Source of the DNA: Opacimonas sp002292215
Lineage (GTDB): Bacteria > Pseudomonadota > Gammaproteobacteria > Enterobacterales > Alteromonadaceae
Assembly (NCBI GenBank): GCA_943846745.1
Contig: OX044360.1
Coordinates: 124,001-188,000, forward strand
Direction of reading: 5' to 3'
DNA: 64,000 nucleotides
The notes below the pieces were generated by a model, which ran no database searches, was not told the DNA's origin, and saw only the letters and a program-made list of their open reading frames with translations. Below, one piece after another: positions 57,535-64,000 of this stretch. Both the position numbers and the translations under genes were made by a program. Each line of letters begins with the position of its first letter. Position 1 is the stretch's first letter.

Positions 57535-58584
57535 TTATTCTTGGATCGGTTTGGTTTTAATGGTTTGCAATTGTTCTTTTTTACGGGCGATTTGTAATTC
57601 AAGCCGATCTTTTTGTTCATCCTTAGCGTCTTTTAACTGCTCATTCAACGCCTTAATATCCTCACTGAGTTCCGTACTCGAGCGTTCTTTTTGCTCTGCT
57701 TCTTCTGCTTTATCAAAAATGATGTCTTCAGGCGTTGTATCTGAACTTGGATCCGCGTGCTTAGCTATATGTTCAGGCGGTGTCTCTGTTGCTTTTGGTA
57801 TGGCGGGTGGCGCGTCAGCGATATTGCGTGTATTCATAAAGTTGGGCGACATGATCTCTATTTGGGCTTGGTGCAGTGTATCTAAAATGTTCGCGTATAA
57901 ACGCGAACGGGATGAAATCATACTTTTTACTTCGGTCAATAAACCGGATACTCGATAAGAAATACTATAATTACCTAGCTCGATGATTTGCACAAAAGGC
58001 TCTTCTAATTGACAATTGTTCGCTGCGGTAATTAATAACTGTGTGATTTTGTCATGATGGTGGTCATAACCAAGTGATAAATTCGCGGATAAAATCGTGC
58101 CCGATTTACGAGTGACAGTTATCGGATTAGAGGTTAAAAAACTATTAGTAAAAGCCACTAATTCGCGTTGTTCGGTTTGGATCTCCGTATCAAATAAGCC
58201 TTTTTCGGTTACTCGTCCAAAATATTGGTCAACACGAATAAAATCGCCCGTTTTAAATGGCTTAGTAAAGCGCAGCACAATGCCAGCCATGATATTACCC
58301 ACGATAGATGTGGATGAAAATGCAATGACACCAGATAGCACAATACCAAACAATCCAATGACTTGATTGCGAGTACTATCTGCAACAGGCAGGGCTAAGC
58401 TCACGGCTAAAAAACTCAGCACATACAACAATAACAAAATGAGTTTTCGCGATAATTGATTATCTTTTGTTAAGGTTTGTTCATTCAGTAAGATTTTGTG
58501 CGCCAAAATCAATACTATCACGACAGTGCTCAACGTTATTAATAACGGCATAATCAAAAGCAGCGTGTCCATTAGGTTATTCAT
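57535..58584 (-). CDS. MscS-family mechanosensitive ion channel with acidic coiled-coil tail
   Basis: 349-aa channel. Three helices at the N-terminus (about 5-27, 45-65, 73-105; pore helix region AFSSTSIVGNIMAGIVLRFT), then the beta domain (KPFKTGDFIRVDQYFGRVTE). After about residue 255 there is an extra tail that is Pro/Glu-rich and then a charged coiled coil (about 305-342). Ordinary MscS (286 aa) lacks that tail, so it may bind a partner or stabilise the heptamer. Likely osmotic release or signalling. Confidence 0.87.
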   Translation of the reverse strand: MNNLMDTLLLIMPLLITLSTVVIVLILAHKILLNEQTLTKDNQLSRKLILLLLYVLSFLAVSLALPVADSTRNQVIGLFGIVLSGVIAFSSTSIVGNIMAGIVLRFTKPFKTGDFIRVDQYFGRVTEKGLFDTEIQTEQRELVAFTNSFLTSNPITVTRKSGTILSANLSLGYDHHHDKITQLLITAANNCQLEEPFVQIIELGNYSISYRVSGLLTEVKSMISSRSRLYANILDTLHQAQIEIMSPNFMNTRNIADAPPAIPKATETPPEHIAKHADPSSDTTPEDIIFDKAEEAEQKERSSTELSEDIKALNEQLKDAKDEQKDRLELQIARKKEQLQTIKTKPIQE

Positions 58585-58692
58585 GGTGTCATTCCTTGAA
58601 CAAATTAGAGTAGGCTAAAGGGAGTTTACATAGATTGACTTTAGTAGGATTATGTCTGTAAATATATATAAAATGAATAAAAAATAAGTGTT

Positions 58693-59790
58693 ATGAAAAA
58701 AATAACGGCGTTAGTAGTAAAATCGGTGTATTACTGTATTGGGTTTTGCACCATTATTATCGGTGCTTTGTATGTCACTTCTGATTTGAAACCTCAAGTA
58801 TGGCAGCCCGATCCTCCGCAAAGTTTAAGCGGAGCGTTTGCAATAAATAATCGTTTATCTGGACTACAACCGGTATTGGAGCATATCGGTTTGGGCCCTG
58901 AAGATATGGCACTACATCCAACCAGTGGGATGATATACACCGCGTTTGAAAATGGCGATATTGTGTATTTTGATCCTCAAGCTATAGACGTAAGTGACAG
59001 TGTAACCTTAGTCAATAACACCCAGGGGAGACCATTGGGATTACGATTTGATGTGGACGGTAATTTATACGTCGCTGATGCGCTTCGCGGGCTACTTAAG
59101 ATTGATCAGCAAGGGCGTATTACTATTTTAGCGACGCATTACAAGGGACAAAAACTCCAATTTATTGATCACTTAGCGGTTGCAAAGGACGGAACCGTGT
59201 ATTTTTCTAATGCCTCGCAGCGTTTCACTATGCATAATTTTGTCTATGATTTTCTCGAAACGAGTATGACAGGTGGCATATTTGCTTATCATCCTAAATC
59301 TGATTCGGTAACATCGGTATTGACGGGATTATTTTTTGCTAATGGCGTTGCATTATCTGCTCAAGATGATTTTTTATTAATCAATGAAACGGGTAAAGCC
59401 AGAATTTTACGATATTGGCTAAGTGGAGACAAAGCTGGCTCGCATGAAATCTTTATCGACGGCTTACCTGCAATGCCTGATAATATTTATCTAGATCCTG
59501 ATGGCGTATTTTGGGTTGGATTAATTAATCTACGTGATCCTTTGGTAGAGCAATTAGCGTCATATCCGTTCATTCGAAAATTGTTAGGCGGCATACCGGC
59601 TAGTTGGTTTACACCTTCTTCAGAATATGGAATGGTCATTGCTTTAGATACTCAGGCGAAGGTTATTCATAACTTACAAACTGCAACTGCCTATACCTCT
59701 ATCACCTCCGCGTTGCCGTTTCGAGGTAAACTGTATGTCGCGTCATTACGTCAATCTCACCTAGCTGCAATCCCCCTTAGTGAGTTGTGA
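58693..59790 (+). CDS. SMP-30/strictosidine synthase-like beta-propeller protein
   Basis: 365-aa protein with one N-terminal membrane anchor (about 10-28) and a six-bladed propeller. Seen are GPEDMALHPTSGMIYTAFEN, GRPLGLRFDVDGNLYVADA and the blade NGVALSAQDDFLLINETGK, which match the strictosidine synthase-like branch (animal APMAP is related). These are calcium-dependent lactonases or arylesterases; no synthase role is likely in bacteria. Its stop overlaps the long form of the next ORF, and the glycosyltransferase start is 51 bases on. Function inferred from fold only. Confidence 0.82.
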   Translation: MKKITALVVKSVYYCIGFCTIIIGALYVTSDLKPQVWQPDPPQSLSGAFAINNRLSGLQPVLEHIGLGPEDMALHPTSGMIYTAFENGDIVYFDPQAIDVSDSVTLVNNTQGRPLGLRFDVDGNLYVADALRGLLKIDQQGRITILATHYKGQKLQFIDHLAVAKDGTVYFSNASQRFTMHNFVYDFLETSMTGGIFAYHPKSDSVTSVLTGLFFANGVALSAQDDFLLINETGKARILRYWLSGDKAGSHEIFIDGLPAMPDNIYLDPDGVFWVGLINLRDPLVEQLASYPFIRKLLGGIPASWFTPSSEYGMVIALDTQAKVIHNLQTATAYTSITSALPFRGKLYVASLRQSHLAAIPLSEL

Positions 59791-59840
59791 TTTGGAGATG
59801 TTTTGCTATACTCGCGAAAATTATTTTTCTTAGGTTATTT

Positions 59841-60590
59841 ATGATCCCCGTTAGCGTTTTTATCGTCGCACAAGATGAAGCACATAATATTGAGCGTGTG
59901 TTACACAGTGTGAAAGATTTTGCTCAAGTCATAGTTGTGGACTCAGGCAGTACCGATAATACGCCTGCATTAGCTGAAATGTCAGGCGCTACCGTTATCC
60001 ATCAAGCATGGTTAGGTTATGCGGGACAAAAGCAATTTGCGTTAACCCAATGCACGTGTGACTGGGTGTTGAATCTAGATGCCGATGAAGAATTAACAAC
60101 AGAATGTGTAGCGGTTATCCAAGACACGATTGTGCAAGCGGAAATAGCGGCATTACGATTGTCACGCAACGATATGTTCATGGATAAATTACCAAACCGC
60201 TGGATGAAGAAACCTAATAACCTTCGACTATACCGCCGCGAACAGGCACATTTTGATACATCAGAGCAAGTGCATGAAACCGCTATTGTAAATGGCAAAG
60301 AAGTGCGAACGAACATCGCATTTACACACTATGGCTACAATCGAATTGATGCGTTAGTCGCAAAAAACAACCTGTATTCAACGTTACGAGCCGAAGATAA
60401 ATTTGCGCGTAATAAGCGCCCTAGCGTGATTAAATTAGCACTGGTATTACCGCTGACGTTTATCCAAAAGTACTTACTCCAAGGGCGTATTTTGAATGGC
60501 AAACGAGGCTTGATTCTAGCCACGATAGATGCTTTTTATGCGTTTATGAAAGAAGCCAAACTATGGGAAAAACACTTAACAAAGCCATAA
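59841..60590 (+). CDS. Family 2 glycosyltransferase (LPS core type, WaaE/KdtX-like)
   Basis: 249-aa cytoplasmic glycosyltransferase. The GT-A fold shows VFIVAQDEAHNIERVLHSV, VVDSGSTDNT and the metal-binding DADEEL, then NNLRLYRR and HETAIV as in the LPS core glucosyltransferase group. ATG 59841 is chosen because TTAGG lies just upstream and the family N-terminus MIPVSVFIVA follows; the ORF is open from 59787. Sugar and acceptor are not known. The convergent DUF3307 gene begins after a palindrome. Confidence 0.87.
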   Translation: MIPVSVFIVAQDEAHNIERVLHSVKDFAQVIVVDSGSTDNTPALAEMSGATVIHQAWLGYAGQKQFALTQCTCDWVLNLDADEELTTECVAVIQDTIVQAEIAALRLSRNDMFMDKLPNRWMKKPNNLRLYRREQAHFDTSEQVHETAIVNGKEVRTNIAFTHYGYNRIDALVAKNNLYSTLRAEDKFARNKRPSVIKLALVLPLTFIQKYLLQGRILNGKRGLILATIDAFYAFMKEAKLWEKHLTKP

Positions 60591-60603
60591 CGCGATGCCG
60601 GCT

Positions 60604-60615
60604 CCAGCTAGCTGG
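60604..60615. repeat. 12-base palindrome at a convergent junction
   Basis: Perfect palindrome CCAGCTAGCTGG overlapping the stop of the DUF3307 gene, just after the glycosyltransferase gene. No T run follows. Confidence 0.6.
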
Positions 60616-61339
60616 ATAGGTGAATCAATAACCCAACGCATGTCGCGCTAATGAAGCTAACGCTGGTGCCCAGCACCACATAACGGCGCTGTAATGCATT
60701 CTGTTTGACTATGTCATCTTGTAAGCGGTAGTAAAGTTTACCAAAATATAACAATCCTGGAATGACAAAATAACCACTTCCGACACAGACCATGACTAAT
60801 AAGCGTTCGATTATTCCCATATAATGACCATCTTTTGATGGTGTGGATGAAATCGTGTTGTCTTGGTTATGTAAGGCTTGTCTCAGCGGCATAATTGTCA
60901 CCATGACAGTAACTGCCATTGGGTTAGCTAAAAAGACACCACCAGCAATCCATACTAATATTGATTTATAGGCGAACAATTGTCCATTTATATCTGGATA
61001 CGACATAGTTATCCAGTAGCTAACAGCACATAAAATAATGATGTGTGAACACTGATCTATCAGATAGTACGACAACTTAAACGTTTGATAGCTCTTCCAT
61101 ATATCAATGCCATAGTGGGTGATTACGATCAATGACAATAACCCTAACCACATCCAAGAGACGTTAAAAGAAAAAATCCATAAGAGTATTAATCCAGTCA
61201 AAAAGACATGTGTTAGCACGTGGAAAAACAAACCAATAGAGCGTTCATGATGCGCAACCTTGTCCATAATCCAGCTGTGTTTTTGTAGATAAAAATCAGC
61301 GATGCAGTGAGCGATAAAAAGCAATAAAAGTATATTCAT
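60608..61339 (-). CDS. DUF3307-domain membrane protein
   Basis: 243-aa integral membrane protein with about seven hydrophobic segments. The start LLLFIAHCIADFYLQKHSWI and the following Lys/His-rich stretch (DKVAHHERSIGLFFHVLTH) match DUF3307; the conserved His and Asp residues inside helices could bind metal. Function unknown. The next gene, the RNase J-like nuclease, is divergent. Confidence 0.82.
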   Translation of the reverse strand: MNILLLLFIAHCIADFYLQKHSWIMDKVAHHERSIGLFFHVLTHVFLTGLILLWIFSFNVSWMWLGLLSLIVITHYGIDIWKSYQTFKLSYYLIDQCSHIIILCAVSYWITMSYPDINGQLFAYKSILVWIAGGVFLANPMAVTVMVTIMPLRQALHNQDNTISSTPSKDGHYMGIIERLLVMVCVGSGYFVIPGLLYFGKLYYRLQDDIVKQNALQRRYVVLGTSVSFISATCVGLLIHLSS

Positions 61340-61512
61340 TAGTGTAAAGTTAATGTCGATGTTAAGGGTTGATTAGATTGGTTATAAATACTTACGGTTA
61401 GATACTACTTTACTTTATTTACGTATTTATTTCAGTAATCCTTTTGATATATTTTATTGTCGAGTATCTTATAACAATTACTTTGATTAATTAACTAACT
61501 ATGAGGTGAAAT

Positions 61513-62895
61513 ATCTCTCACTCGCTCACACCCAATGCACAACAGTTATGGTTTTTACCACTTGGCGGTTGTGGTGAAATTGGCATGAACCTCAACTTAT
61601 ACGGACACGACAGTCGCTGGTTAATGATTGATTGTGGTTTAACATTTAACGCACCACTTAATCCAGAAGACGACTATGCCGAGCAGGTGAAACGGCATGA
61701 ATTGGTTGCTGCTGATCCTCGCTTTATTGAAGAACGAAAAGATTTACTTTGTGGCATCATTATTACCCATGCGCATGAAGATCATTTAGGGGCAATTCCT
61801 TTCTTGTGGCAGCGCTTTCGCCAACCTATCTATACCACCAAATTTACTGCCGAAGTGCTGCGGCGCAAACTCAGTGAGTTCGAGTTTGGGCATTTGGTTG
61901 AAATCATCGAAATGACGCCTCTAGATGAATGTATTATTGGTCCTTTTAGTGTCAAATGGCTTCCCATTACCCACTCTTTACCTGAGCCTTGTGGACTTGT
62001 CATCACGACACCTGTCGGCAAGGTATTTCATACGGGAGATTGGAAACTCGATTCAAATCCTGTTGTAGGAGAGGGAGTGAATTATGATTATTTTAAACAT
62101 CTCGCGACGCAAGATATTGATGCGATGGTGTGCGATTCAACCAATGCGTTAAAGCATGGTAACTCGGTATCAGAGAGCGCTTGTGAAGCTGGACTCTATC
62201 ATTATATCAATAGTGCACCCAAACGAGTGGTAGTCGCATGTTTTGCTTCAAATATAGCTCGGTTAATTACGATTGCTCGCATAGCGCAACAGACTCAACG
62301 ACGGATGGCGGTGTTTGGGCGTTCTCTTGTGAATATGATCGGGATCGCTCGTCGCACCGGATATTGGCCTGAGGACTGTCAATTAATTGATCGTCGTCAT
62401 GTTGGGTATTTACCCGAGGAAGAGGTATTAATTGTAGCAACGGGCTCACAAGGAGAGCCTAAAGCAGCATTGAATCAGCTCGCTAAAGATACTCACCGTG
62501 ATATTTCTCTTACTTCCCAAGATACGATCATTTTTAGCACGATAGTTATTCCTGGAAATGAACAGCCGATAGAGCAATTAGTAAAGTTATTTACTCAGCG
62601 TCAGATACAAGTAGTACAAGCACACGATAGTGTGTTGCCGATCCATGCATCTGGGCATCCTAACGAACAAGAGCTTAGAAGTATGTATCGTTGGGTGCAG
62701 CCTAAGATTAGTGTGCCCGTCCATGGCGAGGCTGCGCACTTGCAACGCCATGGTGATATTGCAAAAGACTGTGGCGTTAAATCAACATTAGTCGGTGCCA
62801 ATGGCGATTTATTTCAGTTATCGGCGCCGGTAATGATGAAGCGCGGTGCGGTAAATGCTAAACGCATTGCGATCAAGCGTGATGCTAAAACATAA
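61513..62895 (+). CDS. RNase J-like metallo-beta-lactamase/beta-CASP nuclease, short form
   Basis: Predicted RNA-processing nuclease. Motif THAHEDHLGAIP gives zinc ligands near residues 86-91. HSLPEPCG, FHTGDWK and CDSTNA follow, then the beta-CASP part with ASGHPNEQEL and SVPVHGEAAHL. It is 460 aa, against about 555 for full RNase J, and lacks the C-terminal domain. The start is odd. Conserved LWFLPLGGCGEIGMN lies upstream of the first ATG (61585), yet the frame has no ATG, GTG or TTG after the TGA at 61507. ATC 61513 follows GAGGTGA and is my tentative start. Alternatively the in-frame ATG 61501 is cut off by that TGA. Confidence 0.83.
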   Translation: MSHSLTPNAQQLWFLPLGGCGEIGMNLNLYGHDSRWLMIDCGLTFNAPLNPEDDYAEQVKRHELVAADPRFIEERKDLLCGIIITHAHEDHLGAIPFLWQRFRQPIYTTKFTAEVLRRKLSEFEFGHLVEIIEMTPLDECIIGPFSVKWLPITHSLPEPCGLVITTPVGKVFHTGDWKLDSNPVVGEGVNYDYFKHLATQDIDAMVCDSTNALKHGNSVSESACEAGLYHYINSAPKRVVVACFASNIARLITIARIAQQTQRRMAVFGRSLVNMIGIARRTGYWPEDCQLIDRRHVGYLPEEEVLIVATGSQGEPKAALNQLAKDTHRDISLTSQDTIIFSTIVIPGNEQPIEQLVKLFTQRQIQVVQAHDSVLPIHASGHPNEQELRSMYRWVQPKISVPVHGEAAHLQRHGDIAKDCGVKSTLVGANGDLFQLSAPVMMKRGAVNAKRIAIKRDAKT

Positions 62896-63049
62896 TTTGT
62901 AATCAGGGATATCAATAAAAGGCGCTGTGGTTGTTTTACACGTTTATGCATCGTACCGCTTATGCGCAAGTCTAAATAGGCTTAAAATACTCATGATTGA
63001 TTAATAGTAGACGGTATTTCGGGACAGAGTAGATAGTTGTCTGGATTTT

Positions 63050-63421
63050 CTATTTACTTTCTGTCTCTCGCGGTTTGGTTTTAGTGAATTGAGCAGTATG
63101 AAATAACCAACTAATGATATAAAGCAAATTACCCAAAGCATAGAAACAGATGAAAATTAAAAATGTTTCAGGAGTAATGATGAGATTGACCGATTCTGAT
63201 ACGAGCAATAATAGATTGGCCAATAAACCTGAAAAATAAAATGACGCTGCGGTATCCGATACGTCTTTTGAGTTAATCAACAACGGCAAAAATGAGAAAA
63301 TAACTACAGCCATATAGTGATTGTGAATTAGGGTTTTGTGATACATAAACCAGACTAATAACGCGACAAGGGCATAGCTTGCAATCGTTGCAAACGCAAT
63401 GAGTTTAAGTAATCGGTGCAC
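63050..63421 (-). CDS. Small integral membrane protein, 123 aa, unknown
   Basis: Not recognised. It has four predicted hydrophobic helices (about 5-26, 36-49, 60-77, 83-108) and a short Lys/Arg/Glu-rich C-terminal tail. No motif for transport or catalysis. It stands alone, with about 150 bases to its neighbours on each side. The hydrophobic pattern and neighbour-like base use support a real gene. Confidence 0.62.
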   Translation of the reverse strand: MHRLLKLIAFATIASYALVALLVWFMYHKTLIHNHYMAVVIFSFLPLLINSKDVSDTAASFYFSGLLANLLLLVSESVNLIITPETFLIFICFYALGNLLYIISWLFHTAQFTKTKPRETESK

Positions 63422-63571
63422 AGTAAATCCTTTTAGAGTTGAGCAGTATAACTATAGACGGACTTGTATTGAGCGCAAATATTTAATACTTTTATATATC
63501 TGTCGATAACCTTCTTTATATATTGTTAAGTAATAATCATAATCCATGGATTGGATAAAAGTAGGTTTGAT

Positions 63572-64000
63572 GTGAAGCAAGGACGTTTTGTTGATTGGTA
63601 CCGAAACATAGCCTTTTTATTGGTTATTTGTTGTGCGTGTATGTTTAGTATACCTGCACTGGCCGCAGTATCATCTTCTATAGCCGCAGAAACGATTCCA
63701 TCCAATACCCATCATCCTATCTGGGCATCGCCGTTAGCCTGTGCGTTATATTTATTGATTGTATTAGGGGCGTCAGTCATTTGGGCTGCATATCGGCAAA
63801 AACACGCCCAGCAATTAATGTTGGCGTACAAAAAACTACAAAAAATTAAAGACCGTTTGAGTAATGCAATGGCAGGGAGTAACTCGCATGTCTGGGAGTA
63901 TCATCGTGATGACAAAACGATTACGGCTGCTCGCTTTACAGATGATTTGGGCTATACCCGAGGGAAAACAATTTCCTTTGATAGATTTTTAGGCATAATT
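63572..64000 (+). CDS. Membrane sensor protein with PAS-like domain, N-terminal part only
   Basis: 143 codons to the window edge, still open. It starts at GTG 63572 with AGG six bases before. A signal-like hydrophobic segment (about 12-30, ending PALAAV) is followed by a short periplasmic stretch, a membrane helix (about 55-75), a coiled coil (about 78-100) and the start of a PAS-like domain (LSNAMAGSNSHVWEYHRDDK). This layout is usual for diguanylate cyclases or histidine kinases; the output domain is outside the window. A palindrome AATCCATGGATT (63541-63552) lies just upstream. Confidence 0.7.
   Translation, partial: MKQGRFVDWYRNIAFLLVICCACMFSIPALAAVSSSIAAETIPSNTHHPIWASPLACALYLLIVLGASVIWAAYRQKHAQQLMLAYKKLQKIKDRLSNAMAGSNSHVWEYHRDDKTITAARFTDDLGYTRGKTISFDRFLGII

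Noticed and set aside
57506..57958. 150-aa plus-strand ORF after hsp20
   Set aside because: It is antisense to the MscS tail, rich in Ser, Cys and Phe, and lacks a recognisable domain.

Overview
The window looks like a chromosomal segment of a marine gammaproteobacterium, probably of the order Alteromonadales (Alteromonadaceae-like). The base composition is moderately AT-rich by eye. Several gene orders match those of E. coli and Vibrio (yoaA-tsaB-slp; ycgL-ycgN; dsbB-fadR; epmC-mnmC-fabB; pdxB-asd-truA-accD-folC-dedD-cvpA-purF; lpxH-ppiB/cysS; mltD-gloB/yafS; metG/dcd). The genus is an inference; no rRNA or other decisive marker is present. Nearly all of the window is coding. I see no transposase, integrase, phage gene or CRISPR array.

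Layout. 1-2.9 kb: end of a 2-Cys peroxiredoxin, a terminator, then yoaA-tsaB. 3.1-9.5 kb: small unknown protein, Slp lipoprotein, alpha/beta hydrolase, an M61 peptidase on the opposite strand, Mpo1-like protein, DUF6279 lipoprotein, EamA transporter. 9.6-12.2 kb: rnd-ycgL-ycgN and dsbB. 12.3-16.8 kb: fadR followed by a GMC oxidoreductase-fadH operon. 16.8-24.9 kb: retropepsin-like protein and thioesterase, an EpmC/ATP-NAD-kinase-like fusion, a FlgO-like lipoprotein, mnmC, fabB. 25-37.4 kb: class II aldolase and MEST-like hydrolase, then pdxB-asd-fimV-truA-accD-folC-dedD-cvpA-purF. 37.5-49.4 kb: Yip1-like protein, miaE, lpxH, ppiB, cysS, mltD, gloB, yafS-like methyltransferase, metG, dcd, MscS channel. 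49.4-54.5 kb: a four-gene MacAB-like ABC export operon with an unusual double adaptor. 54.7-60.6 kb: YahK-like dehydrogenase, htpX, tRNA-Pro(GGG), Hsp20, a second MscS channel, SMP-30-like protein, LPS-type glycosyltransferase. 60.6-64 kb: DUF3307 protein, short RNase J-like nuclease, small membrane protein, start of a sensor protein.

How the genes connect. The clearest theme is fatty-acid control. The FadR gene lies here with four promoter regions carrying FadR-like operators: its own promoter (on the -10), the GMC-fadH operon (on the -10), and fabB and accD (on the -35, sharing an 11-base core). This reads as repression of degradation genes and activation of synthesis genes by the local regulator. 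A second theme is translation and tRNA quality (tsaB, mnmC, truA, miaE, cysS, metG, rnd, tRNA-Pro, EpmC domain). A third is the envelope (slp, dsbB, lpxH, mltD, FimV, htpX, two MscS channels, ABC exporter, glycosyltransferase).

Most unusual items: the EpmC fusion; two genes (the EpmC fusion and the RNase J-like gene) whose conserved N-termini lie upstream of any ATG/GTG/TTG and are preceded by a ribosome binding site and an ATC codon; and an export operon with three periplasmic adaptor modules in two proteins.
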